A program made the translations under genes and the position numbers. 64,000 nucleotides of DNA from an uncultured Mucispirillum sp. Lineage in GTDB: Bacteria > Chrysiogenota > Deferribacteres > Deferribacterales > Mucispirillaceae. The notes under the pieces are model-generated. The model was not told the DNA's origin, did no database searches, and worked only from the letters and a program-made list of their open reading frames with translations. The stretch is taken from assembly GCA_944324465.1 (NCBI GenBank), contig CALUWI010000006.1, positions 82,669 to 146,668 on the forward strand, given 5' to 3'. Below, one piece after another: positions 37,488 through 45,961 of this stretch; within the stretch, counting starts at the first letter, position 1, and every line of letters starts with the position of its first letter.

Positions 37488-38060
37488 TTATGAAATAACT
37501 GTAACTCGTTTTTTAATATCTTCTTTTTCTTTTTGTGCAGGTTCTTCACCTATTGCACCAAAAGGCATTTGTGCAATTAATACATATTCTTCTGGAATAT
37601 TTAAAAGCTCTTTAACTGGTTTATCTATTACTGGGTTATAGTGCTGTAAAGATGCACCAATTTCAAGTTCTCTTAATCCGCTCCACACAGCTATCTGCAG
37701 CATTGCACTTGCCTGGTTTGCCCATACTGGAAAATTTTCTGCATAAGCTGGAAACTGGCTTTGTAAAGCTGATACTGTTTTACTGTCATAAAAATATAAA
37801 ATAGTGCCGCTTCCTGAACGGAAAAGAGAGATTTTTTCTTCAGATACTTTGCCTTCAAAAGCATTATATACAGTATCCCACAGTTTATTCTGCATTTCTC
37901 CATATACTATAACTGCACGGCTGCTTTTCATATTAAAAGAATCCGGCACAAGCTCTGTTACTTCTTCCACTAACTCAATAACTTTTTCAATAGGTACTGG
38001 AAGTTCTTTTTGAATATTATAATATGTTCTGCGTTTTTTTAATGAATTAACTATCTGCAT
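37488..38060 (-). CDS. Nitroreductase-family flavoprotein
   Basis: FMN-dependent oxidoreductase of 190 residues. The N-terminal LKKRRTYYNIQKELP carries the RR/RRT FMN phosphate-binding pattern. SFNMKSSRAVIVYGE and WANQASAMLQIAVWSGLRELEIGASLQHYNP are typical of the nitroreductase HBN1/YdgI subgroup that resembles fatty-acid repression proteins. It probably reduces nitro compounds or quinones with NAD(P)H. A MarR-family gene lies 18 bases upstream in the same direction, so expression is likely controlled by that regulator in response to toxic organics. Confidence 0.85.
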   Translation of the reverse strand: MQIVNSLKKRRTYYNIQKELPVPIEKVIELVEEVTELVPDSFNMKSSRAVIVYGEMQNKLWDTVYNAFEGKVSEEKISLFRSGSGTILYFYDSKTVSALQSQFPAYAENFPVWANQASAMLQIAVWSGLRELEIGASLQHYNPVIDKPVKELLNIPEEYVLIAQMPFGAIGEEPAQKEKEDIKKRVTVIS

Positions 38061-38078
38061 AATTACTTCTCCATTATT

Positions 38079-38495
38079 TTATTTTCCCAGCTTTTTTAAA
38101 AGCCTTAAAAGTTCATCTTTTTCATTATCTGATAAATTTTTAAAAGATTCTATAATCATATTCTTATTTTCTGGAAACACCTGTTTTATTAAATCTGCAC
38201 CCTTATCTGTAATATGCAGTATGCACTTTCTTTTATCACATTCATCTGCCTTATGAGTAACATATCCGCTTTTTTCAAGGTTTTTTATAATGACAGGTAT
38301 AGTCCCGCTTGAGCTTAAAATTTTTTCCTGCACCTGCCCTACTGTCATATCGCCTTTATGATATAGTGCTTCTAAAACTGCAAACTGCCCTAAACTTAAG
38401 CCGTACTGCTTAACTATTTTAATAGTTTTACCGTCTATTTTATTAACTGCTCTGTGCATTCCTATTAATATTTTCAGCTCTGCTGGATTATCCAT
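38079..38495 (-). CDS. MarR-family transcriptional regulator
   Basis: Winged-helix regulator of 138 residues. The recognition region is SLGQFAVLEALYHKGDMTVGQVQEKILSSSGTIPVIIKNLEKSGYV, followed by the wing CDKRKCILHITDKGADL and a helical dimer region. Two cysteines next to the wing (DECDKRKC) could sense oxidants or electrophiles; that is speculative. It precedes the nitroreductase gene and probably represses both. A perfect 20-base palindrome overlaps the upstream promoter region and is the likely operator. Confidence 0.9.
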   Translation of the reverse strand: MDNPAELKILIGMHRAVNKIDGKTIKIVKQYGLSLGQFAVLEALYHKGDMTVGQVQEKILSSSGTIPVIIKNLEKSGYVTHKADECDKRKCILHITDKGADLIKQVFPENKNMIIESFKNLSDNEKDELLRLLKKLGK

Positions 38496-38505
38496 ACACT
38501 CTCCA

Positions 38506-38525
38506 TTATCTCTATATAGAGATAA
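38506..38525. promoter_or_regulatory. Palindromic operator upstream of the MarR gene
   Basis: Perfect palindrome TTATCTCTATATAGAGATAA starting eleven bases before the start codon. A second related half site, CTAGAGATAA, lies at about 38537-38546. Size and position fit a MarR-dimer binding site for autoregulation. Confidence 0.65.
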
Positions 38526-38616
38526 AATATTCTAACTAGAGATAAATTGCAAGACAATTTTATATATTTATAATAATTAAAGAAAATATTTGAAAGCAGT
38601 GAATATTATAAGATAT

Positions 38617-39129
38617 TTATATTAAAGGATTTTTAATGCTGTAGACATAATGGGGCATATCTATATTATAGTAATGCTTTATAATTTCATCTTTTACTGT
38701 CATCCCATTTCTTTCTGCAACTTTTTGTGACGGGTAGTTATTTGTGCGGATAATAGAATAAACTTCATCTATTTTCAGCTGTTTAAATGCATATTCCTTA
38801 CATGCTGCAGAACTTTCTAAAGCATAGCCATTGTGCCAGTATGATTTATTAAAAAGATAGCCTATTTCATAAACTTTTTTATCTTTATAATCCTGCAGAG
38901 TAAGTCCGCACTGACCAATTAACTTATCTTCACTTTTTAATATAACAGCTAAAAGACCGACACCATCCTGCATATATCTATACTGCTGTTTTTCATACCA
39001 CTGCATAACTTCTTCATCAGAAAAGCCATGCTCATAAGCATACATTACTTCTTTATCCTGCAGAATATCCCTTAATGCATTTATATCAGATATCTGCAGC
39101 TTTCTTAAATAAAGCCTTTTTGTTTCCAT
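38617..39129 (-). CDS. GNAT-family N-acetyltransferase (RimJ/RimL-like)
   Basis: Acetyltransferase of 170 residues. It begins METKRLYLRKLQISDINALRDI, the usual opening of the RimJ/RimL/Acetyltransf_3 group. YEIGYLFNKSYWHNGYALESSAACKEYAF carries the acetyl-CoA binding strand and loop, and NNYPSQKVAERNGM is the late conserved block. The substrate is unknown; candidates are amino groups of proteins or small molecules. I use ATG 39129; an in-frame TTG at 39144 would start inside the RND gene. It overlaps the 3' end of the pump gene only if the TTG is used. Confidence 0.83.
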   Translation of the reverse strand: METKRLYLRKLQISDINALRDILQDKEVMYAYEHGFSDEEVMQWYEKQQYRYMQDGVGLLAVILKSEDKLIGQCGLTLQDYKDKKVYEIGYLFNKSYWHNGYALESSAACKEYAFKQLKIDEVYSIIRTNNYPSQKVAERNGMTVKDEIIKHYYNIDMPHYVYSIKNPLI

Positions 39130-39136
39130 AATAGCA

Positions 39137-42100
39137 TTATTCAACTATTTCACTGCCTTGTTTTCTACCTAAAAACAGTGATAATAATGCAGGTATTAAA
39201 AAGAGAGTAAATATGGTAGATAATGCCATACCCCCTAATATAACACTTCCCATACCGCGGTAAAGCTCACTGCCTGCCCCTGGTGCTAAAACAAGTGGAA
39301 GCATACCAAAAAGAGATGTGGCTGTACTCATAAAAATAGGTCTAATCCGTGTTTTTAAAGCATCGCGTATTGCAACACTGCCGCTCATGCCGTATTTAAT
39401 ATTATTTAATGTTTGATAAACAATTAATATAGGGTTATTTACAACTGAACCTATAAGCATAATAAACCCAAGCATAGTAATAATATCAAGGGACTGTGGC
39501 GTTAAGAACCTGTTTACTAAATCAAGCCCAATAAAACCACCTGATGCAGCAAGAGGCACTGAAAACATAATAATAAGCGGATAAAAGAAATTATTAAGCA
39601 GAGCAGCCATTAAAAGATATGTTATAAGTATTGCAAGTATAAAATTACCAGAAAGAGCATTTTTAGCACTTTCTAGTTTTGATGATGCACCGCTTGTATA
39701 AACTGTAATACCCTGCAGCAATCCTTCTTCTCTCATAGGCTCTAATACTTTTGTATTTATTTTATCCTGCAGCTGTTCTAATACCATACCTTTTGGAAGT
39801 GTAATAATAAATAAAAATGAACGCTGATAGTTATATCTTCTGATTCTTTCTATGCCCATTACTTCCTTTGTTTCTGCAAGGCTTGATATTGGGACAGGAA
39901 AACCAGAGCCAGAGTTTACAAGTATAGAATATACTTCATCTGGGTTATCAAAACTTTTCCTTTCTCCCTGCAGCATAATATCTATTGTGCCGATAGATGA
40001 ATCTTTAAACTCTCCAACTTTTCTGCCGTCTAAGTAAGCATCAACAGATATACCAAGCTCTGTAGCAGTAATACCTGCTGATTTTAATGCTTCCCTGTTT
40101 GGAATAATCTGCACTTCTGGATATACTGGGTTTGATGTAGGGTTTAACCTTAGCTGCACTTCTGGTATTTCATTCATTATTCTATCCTGTATAAGACGGA
40201 CAGTATTTATAAGGCTTTCATACTCCATAGCTCCTGCCACATTCATTAAAAATGTATTACTTGAGCCTCTGCCAATATTAAATAACGGCACTTGTGAAGT
40301 AGATGCTGTAATACCTGGTATTCTTGCAGAAATTGATGCAAGTAATGGCTGCAGTTCAACAACTCTTGCCTCATCTTTACATGTTGCACGAAGTGCCACA
40401 TAAGTAGAGCTTGCAATAAACACAAAACTGTCTATCTGCGGATAGCCGTCTTTTTCCCCTTCCATATAAGGCTTTAGTTCCCTGTATATAAAATCGCCCA
40501 TAGCTTTTCTTTCGTTATATGAAATACCAGGCGGTGGAGTAAAACGGGATTCAACCATATTTTTATTACCAAGTGGCAGATAATCCATTTTAGGCATAAG
40601 CATATAAGCACTTATTATAGAAAAACCTGTTACTATAATAATAAAGGCAAATTTTATAATAAATTTAGAATTAAGTTTATCAGATATTAATACAATATAT
40701 TTTACAAAAAAGTTACCTGTAGTAACAAGCAGATTATTTGGACTGTATTTTATTAATTTTTCTTTTACATTATCATTTATATGCAGTGCAGATGTTTTGC
40801 TTTTTATCTTACTTAATACAGCACTGCTTTTTTCCTTTTTATTTTCTCCTGCAGAAAATAATATTTTAGATAATACAGGAATAACAGTAATAGATGTAAT
40901 AAGGCTTAAACCAACGGCTGCACTAACTGCTATTGCAATATCTCCAAAAAGCTGGCCTGCTTCTTCCTTTACAAAAATAATAGGAAGAAATACTGCAATT
41001 GTTGTTAAAGTAGAAGCAAGCACTGCACCCCACACTTCTTTTGTAGCAGTAACTGCTGCATCAAGAGCCTTTTTACCGTTTGATATATGCCTGTCTATAT
41101 TTTCAAGCACAACAATAGAGTTATCTATAAGCATACCTACAGAAAATGCAATACCTGCAAGGCTTATTACATTTAATGTTCTGCCAAGTAAGTGCATAAT
41201 TAAAAATGTGCCTATAATACATATTGGAATAGTAACAGCAATAACTAATGTGGCACGAACACTTCTTAAAAATACTAAAAGTACAATAACAGCTAAAAGA
41301 CCGCCAACAATAATATTTGATTTCACTAATGCTATAGCCTGTAAAATATAATTTTTCTGGTCTGCTATTTTTACAAACTTTAAGCCGTTATTTTTTAATA
41401 TGCCGTTATTTAAGTTTTCTACTACTTTATCTACATCATTTGTAAGCTCTAATACATTTGCCCCTGCCTGAGCAACTATTCCTACACTTAAAGCATTTGT
41501 ATTACCATAACTTACAATAGTGCTTCTTTTAGAAAATCCATAGTCTACATTAGCAATATCGCCTAGTTTAATTCTTGCATTATCACTTGATACTACTACA
41601 ATATCTCTAATATCCTGCGGTGTTTTTGCTTCGCCTATTGTGCGGAACCTGTAATCTTTTGCACCAAAATCAATAGTTCCTGCAGAAATATTTACATTTT
41701 CTTTATTTAAGGCATTTATAATTGCTGAAAGAGTAATATTGTAAGCACTCAGCCTGTATGGGTCTACATCTATTTGTATCTGCCTTGCCCTGCCGCCCCA
41801 GTAGCTTACATCGGCAACACCTTTTACCCTGTCAAAATAAGGTTTGATAGTTTCTTCAAAAAAACTTAAATATTCATCAATAGAGCGTTTATTTGTATCA
41901 TCAGTTAAAAGCATTAAATCTACAACTGATACAGCATCTGTATTTGCTGCCCTTATTGTAGGCTGGTTCATATTATCTGGATATCCGCTTACTTCATTTA
42001 ATTTATTGGCAACAAGAAGTATTGCATCATTTACAGGTACATCCATATCAAACATTAAAGTAATATAAGCAGAACTTTCTCTTGCAGAGCTTTCGCAGTC

Positions 42101-42328
42101 TATTAAGCCGGGGATAGTTTTAAGCACCCTTTCCTGCCTTTCAAGTATTTCTTTTTCTACTTCATAAGGGGATGCTCCACGCCAGTATGTACTTACAGAA
42201 ATCTGCGGATATTCAATGCTTGGAATAAGACGGTATGGCATATTTAAAAACGCCTGAATACCAAATATTACTAAAAAACATACTCCAACAAGAACTTTTA
42301 CTGGGTTTTCAACTGCAAACTTAATCAT
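39137..42328 (-). CDS. RND efflux pump inner-membrane subunit (AcrB/HAE1 family)
   Basis: Resistance-nodulation-division transporter of 1063 residues with the usual twelve helices and two large periplasmic loops. The N-terminus has NPVKVLVGVCFLVIFGIQAF and PYRLIPSIEYPQISVST. Helix 4 reads AGIAFSVGMLIDNSIVVLENID, so one of the two proton-relay aspartates of AcrB (DD) is Asn here, as in several HAE1-like pumps. A linker of about 55 residues with KKEKSSAVLSKIKSK lies after the first membrane half. It works with the fusion protein encoded 24 bases upstream. No TolC-type gene is in the window. Substrates unknown. Confidence 0.9.
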   Translation of the reverse strand: MIKFAVENPVKVLVGVCFLVIFGIQAFLNMPYRLIPSIEYPQISVSTYWRGASPYEVEKEILERQERVLKTIPGLIDCESSARESSAYITLMFDMDVPVNDAILLVANKLNEVSGYPDNMNQPTIRAANTDAVSVVDLMLLTDDTNKRSIDEYLSFFEETIKPYFDRVKGVADVSYWGGRARQIQIDVDPYRLSAYNITLSAIINALNKENVNISAGTIDFGAKDYRFRTIGEAKTPQDIRDIVVVSSDNARIKLGDIANVDYGFSKRSTIVSYGNTNALSVGIVAQAGANVLELTNDVDKVVENLNNGILKNNGLKFVKIADQKNYILQAIALVKSNIIVGGLLAVIVLLVFLRSVRATLVIAVTIPICIIGTFLIMHLLGRTLNVISLAGIAFSVGMLIDNSIVVLENIDRHISNGKKALDAAVTATKEVWGAVLASTLTTIAVFLPIIFVKEEAGQLFGDIAIAVSAAVGLSLITSITVIPVLSKILFSAGENKKEKSSAVLSKIKSKTSALHINDNVKEKLIKYSPNNLLVTTGNFFVKYIVLISDKLNSKFIIKFAFIIIVTGFSIISAYMLMPKMDYLPLGNKNMVESRFTPPPGISYNERKAMGDFIYRELKPYMEGEKDGYPQIDSFVFIASSTYVALRATCKDEARVVELQPLLASISARIPGITASTSQVPLFNIGRGSSNTFLMNVAGAMEYESLINTVRLIQDRIMNEIPEVQLRLNPTSNPVYPEVQIIPNREALKSAGITATELGISVDAYLDGRKVGEFKDSSIGTIDIMLQGERKSFDNPDEVYSILVNSGSGFPVPISSLAETKEVMGIERIRRYNYQRSFLFIITLPKGMVLEQLQDKINTKVLEPMREEGLLQGITVYTSGASSKLESAKNALSGNFILAILITYLLMAALLNNFFYPLIIMFSVPLAASGGFIGLDLVNRFLTPQSLDIITMLGFIMLIGSVVNNPILIVYQTLNNIKYGMSGSVAIRDALKTRIRPIFMSTATSLFGMLPLVLAPGAGSELYRGMGSVILGGMALSTIFTLFLIPALLSLFLGRKQGSEIVE

Positions 42329-42352
42329 CTATATATAACCTTAATTATCTGT

Positions 42353-43441
42353 TTATCCTATTTTAGAAGTTATTTTAATTTTTACACCGTTATTTACTGC
42401 ATTATTACCGTCTAACACTATCTGGTCATCTTTTTTAAGTGAGCCTTCTGTTACTGAGGTTACTGCAGCATAGCCGCCGTTATAACCTATTATTTTTACT
42501 GGTATAAAGCGAACTCTCTCATCTTCTGATACTTTAAACACTCCTTTTACACTGTTACGCTCTACTACTGCATCTCGCGGAACTAATAAGGAATTAATTT
42601 TACTGCCTGACGGGATTAAGGCTACTACTAAAACTCCTTCTTTTAAATCAGGGTCCTGACCTAAATCTATACGAGTTAAAAATAATCTGGTTGCTGGGTC
42701 CCCTTTTGAGTTAATTGATAATACTTTACCTGTATATTCCTTGCGGCTTGTTTTTACTGTTACCTGCTGGCCGGCTTTGATATATGGAAGAACTGTTTCT
42801 GGAATATATACTTTTGCTTCATAAGTTAAGGTAGCTACTCCTGCTACTACACCGCCTGAATTTACCCATTCGCCTACTTCCACATCTTTACTGATTACTA
42901 CCCCTTTTAATGGTGATTTGATTACCATTTTCTCTTTCTGAGTTTCAAGCTGTTTCTGTTGGGATACTGCTGATGTATATGCACTTTGGGCATTAGTATA
43001 ATCTGTTAATGAGTCTTGATATTTCTGCTGGGATATTGATTTTTGAGTGTATAATACTTTATTACGGTTAAAATCTCTTAAGGCTTTATCTAAATTTGCT
43101 TTTGCCTGTTTGGTGGCTGCAACGGCACTTGATACACTGTACCCTAATAAACTGTCATCTAAACTTGCAAGGGGCTGCCCTATTTCTACTGCATCACCCT
43201 CATTTACATACACTTTTAATACTTTGCCTGCACTTTCTGCTGCAACTTGGGAACTTTCGCTGAAATATGCTGAGCCTGTTATCATCATTGTAGGTGATGT
43301 CATTCCTTCTGACACTTTCTCTACAGTTACTAATACAACACGCTCTTTACTTGGTGAGCCTGCCTGTTTATTTTGTGCTGATACTGTAATAGGAATAATA
43401 CATAAAAATACTAATAATAAGATTAATGAGCTGCGAAACAT
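42353..43441 (-). CDS. RND pump periplasmic adaptor (membrane fusion protein)
   Basis: HlyD/AcrA-family adaptor of 362 residues. The start at MFRSSLIL has GGTGGAT upstream and gives a signal peptide ending TVSAQ. The biotinyl-lipoyl-like halves are ESAGKVLKVYVNEGDAVEIGQPLASLD and MVIKSPLKGVVISKDVEVGEWV, separated by an alpha-helical hairpin (about 90-165, AKANLDKALRDFNRNKVLYTQKS). Beta-barrel and membrane-proximal domains follow. The mature protein starts without a lipobox cysteine. Codon use here is somewhat different, with fewer A/T third positions than in neighbours. Confidence 0.88.
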   Translation of the reverse strand: MFRSSLILLLVFLCIIPITVSAQNKQAGSPSKERVVLVTVEKVSEGMTSPTMMITGSAYFSESSQVAAESAGKVLKVYVNEGDAVEIGQPLASLDDSLLGYSVSSAVAATKQAKANLDKALRDFNRNKVLYTQKSISQQKYQDSLTDYTNAQSAYTSAVSQQKQLETQKEKMVIKSPLKGVVISKDVEVGEWVNSGGVVAGVATLTYEAKVYIPETVLPYIKAGQQVTVKTSRKEYTGKVLSINSKGDPATRLFLTRIDLGQDPDLKEGVLVVALIPSGSKINSLLVPRDAVVERNSVKGVFKVSEDERVRFIPVKIIGYNGGYAAVTSVTEGSLKKDDQIVLDGNNAVNNGVKIKITSKIG

Positions 43442-43575
43442 ATATCCACCAAACACTTAATATCCTGTTATACTACACTACTATTTGTAAAAAGAAAACA
43501 AAAAAATATAATAGTTGCTATATTTATAAAATTTTATATAATATTTGTTTAATAAATTTTGTGAGAGAAAACAAT

Positions 43576-45588
43576 ATGGGCAATAAAATTCTTAAAATAT
43601 ATATTCAAATTATAACATTTCTTATTTATCTATTAGTTATTTTTGGACTGTGCAGAATAGGTTTTATTATAAACTCTGGTATCTTAAATTCTGCTATTAA
43701 TGGAGCAGACAGCTCTGCTTCACTGCCATTTTTAGATATAATGCAGACACTTTTTTCAGGTCTTAGATATGACGGCAGACTTGCTGCCCCTGCTGCTTTT
43801 ATTTTTGCTGTATTATATATTGCATTTTCATTTATAAAAAAAGCACAGAAACCTGTTATTATTGTTTTTACATCTATAATATCATATATCGTAATAATTG
43901 CATCATTTGTAAATGATACTTATTTCAGCATTTTTAATGATACTTTTAATATTATACTGCTTGGTGTTATATATGATGACCAGTCTGCAATATTCCATAC
44001 AGCAGTTAACAGCGACTATAATGCTCTGCCGAAAATTTTAGCATCTATTATTTTAACTGCCGTAGCTGTATATATTTATAATAAAATATATAAAAAAATT
44101 GAAAATATTAGTAAATCTGTTTCTATAAAACAGGCTGTACCATTAGGTATTTTATTACTTTATGTTTTAATACTTACTACATCTTCCACATTTAATCTGC
44201 AGGGTGGAGATTTAAGCTATATTGTAAAACTTCCAGAAAATGCTTTCCTTAAAAAAGCAGCTCCCGGAGCTCTGCATGATTTAGACAGAGTATATAGAGC
44301 CTATAAAGATATTAAAGGCGAAAGTTTTGAAAAATATTCAGGCGGTAAAACTATTCAGCAGGTTATGCAGATATATTTTGGTGATAGATATACAAATCAA
44401 GATAATATCAGCAGTTTAATGGAACAGGAAGTTTTAAGTAACGGCAAAAGTAATGCTAAACATATATTTTTAATAATTATGGAATCTCTTTCTGATTATC
44501 ACTTATCTGAAGAATTTAAACAGGCAGGCATGGGTAATGATTTAATGGAGCTTGCAGATTCTGAAAACGGCTTAAAAGTACCTGTATTTATACAAAACGG
44601 ATACGGCACTATAGAAACTATGGATATGATGATTACAGGACTTTACGGCACATATTTTCCAGTAAGTGAAATGACTGGTAAAATACCGTGCTTTGATTCA
44701 TCTACTGGTAAAATATTTAAAGATTTAGGGTATGATACAAACTTTTATTATTTTGGAAGCTCTGCATGGCGTAAAATAGGCACTTATACTGCCGCTCAAG
44801 GCTTTAATAAAAGCTATGGTATGGAAAATATACATAATAAGCAAAAAAGCACATGGGGAATATACGATAATGAAGGCTTTGACTTTATACTTGAAAGTAT
44901 TGATAAAAACCATAATAAGCCTACATTTAATATGATACTTTCTGCATCTAACCACCCGCCTTACGATATAGATACTAAAAAATACTATAATATTGATACA
45001 GAAAAAATTAGAAACTTCCTTGATACAAACTACCCAAAAGATAAAAGATTTCCAGGAATAACACCAGAAATTTTAACAGTAACAGAGTATTCTATTAAAA
45101 GTGTTGCTGATTTTATTAAAGAAACTTATGCAAAATATCCTGACAGCATTTTCTTTGTTACAGGCGACCATTTTGACAGAAGCTATCCTAACCCTAATAG
45201 AAAAATATTTACTTCCACATCTATTCCGTTAATAATATATGGCAGTGGAGTTAGTGAATATAAGCTGAAATATAGTGCAGGAAGCCATAAAGATATTGTA
45301 CCTACTATTGTAGATATGACAGCTCATAAAGGATTTAAATTTCACTCTTTTGGTCAAAGCCTTGTAACAGATAATAAAAATGAAAAAACAGATAAAGAAA
45401 GAATTGCTGTTGGTGCTCAATCCATAGCAAATGGCAGATACTGCTTTAACGGCAGCCTTGAATATTTTGACGGCGAAGAAAAAAATGAAAATGATTTAAA
45501 TACTGCTAAATTATTCTGGGATAAAAAGAAAGCCGGCGAAGCATTAAGCTGGTATATAGTAAATAAAGGATATAATATACCTAAATAA
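43576..45588 (+). CDS. LTA-synthase-like membrane sulfatase-fold phosphotransferase
   Basis: Membrane protein of 670 residues. Five hydrophobic helices occupy about residues 1-210, and the rest is an extracytoplasmic alkaline-phosphatase/sulfatase-fold domain. Metal and catalytic segments are IFLIIMESLSDYH, NGYGTIETMDMMITGLYGT with a threonine nucleophile, SASNHPPYD and FFVTGDHFDR. The family includes lipoteichoic acid synthase and, in Gram-negative bacteria, phosphoglycerol or phosphoethanolamine transferases that decorate glycans or lipids. I start at the ATG with GAGAG upstream; the longer open frame overlaps the divergent adaptor gene and is unlikely. Confidence 0.85.
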   Translation: MGNKILKIYIQIITFLIYLLVIFGLCRIGFIINSGILNSAINGADSSASLPFLDIMQTLFSGLRYDGRLAAPAAFIFAVLYIAFSFIKKAQKPVIIVFTSIISYIVIIASFVNDTYFSIFNDTFNIILLGVIYDDQSAIFHTAVNSDYNALPKILASIILTAVAVYIYNKIYKKIENISKSVSIKQAVPLGILLLYVLILTTSSTFNLQGGDLSYIVKLPENAFLKKAAPGALHDLDRVYRAYKDIKGESFEKYSGGKTIQQVMQIYFGDRYTNQDNISSLMEQEVLSNGKSNAKHIFLIIMESLSDYHLSEEFKQAGMGNDLMELADSENGLKVPVFIQNGYGTIETMDMMITGLYGTYFPVSEMTGKIPCFDSSTGKIFKDLGYDTNFYYFGSSAWRKIGTYTAAQGFNKSYGMENIHNKQKSTWGIYDNEGFDFILESIDKNHNKPTFNMILSASNHPPYDIDTKKYYNIDTEKIRNFLDTNYPKDKRFPGITPEILTVTEYSIKSVADFIKETYAKYPDSIFFVTGDHFDRSYPNPNRKIFTSTSIPLIIYGSGVSEYKLKYSAGSHKDIVPTIVDMTAHKGFKFHSFGQSLVTDNKNEKTDKERIAVGAQSIANGRYCFNGSLEYFDGEEKNENDLNTAKLFWDKKKAGEALSWYIVNKGYNIPK

Positions 45589-45664
45589 TATCAATATTTT
45601 ATTTAAATTATACAGAATATGACACAATTTGTCAAAGAAATATAAACATTGAAAATATGTAACA

Positions 45665-45685
45665 GGGAGATATTTAATATCCCCC
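45665..45685 (+). terminator. Possible terminator of the LTA-synthase-like gene
   Basis: GGG-A-GATAT and ATAT-C-C-CCC can pair with one mismatch, followed on the plus strand by TATATTTTTTT. It lies 76 bases after the stop codon and coincides with the left edge of the tandem duplication. Confidence 0.4.
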
Positions 45686-45945
45686 TATATTTTTTTACAT
45701 TCTTCTAAATATTCTTCTATTTGGGCAAGTAAAACTGGGGAAAGCTCTATTTTACTGGAATATGTATAGTTAATTTCTTTTGTATCTTCATTATTTTTTA
45801 CAGGTATATTATCATATATTTCTTTTACATCTTTCATAGATGATATGCCTAAGCCAGCTAATGCAGGGCTTAAGGATAACAAACCTAATGTTTTTAATGC
45901 ACTGCGTTTTTTTAATAAGTTATTTTGTCTTGTTAAATATTTCAT
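45685..45945 (-). CDS. 86-residue protein with signal-like N-terminus (copy 1)
   Basis: Unrecognised small protein. I start at the ATG of MKYLTRQN, 17 bases after the stop of the 560-residue gene, preceded by a G-rich AAGGCGGTACGGA stretch. The N-terminus (NNLLKKRSALKTLGLLSLSPALAGLG) is basic then hydrophobic. KRSALK resembles a Tat motif with KR in place of RR, so export is possible. The remaining 45 residues are polar and end in EEYLEECKKI. Copy 2 at 47976 differs only in the KNNEDTKEINYT region. It could be an immunity or accessory protein of the effector module; that is inference. Confidence 0.6.
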   Translation of the reverse strand: MKYLTRQNNLLKKRSALKTLGLLSLSPALAGLGISSMKDVKEIYDNIPVKNNEDTKEINYTYSSKIELSPVLLAQIEEYLEECKKI

Positions 45946-45961
45946 TTTCCGTACCGCCTTA

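Noticed and set aside
40797..41351. Plus-strand 184-codon frame opposite the RND pump
   Set aside because: Shadow of the strongly supported pump gene; no ribosome-binding site or family features.
43426..43575. 50-codon N-terminal extension of the LTA-synthase-like gene
   Set aside because: It overlaps the divergent adaptor gene start, is Lys/Tyr/Cys-rich without a signal, and a better start with a ribosome-binding site lies at 43576.
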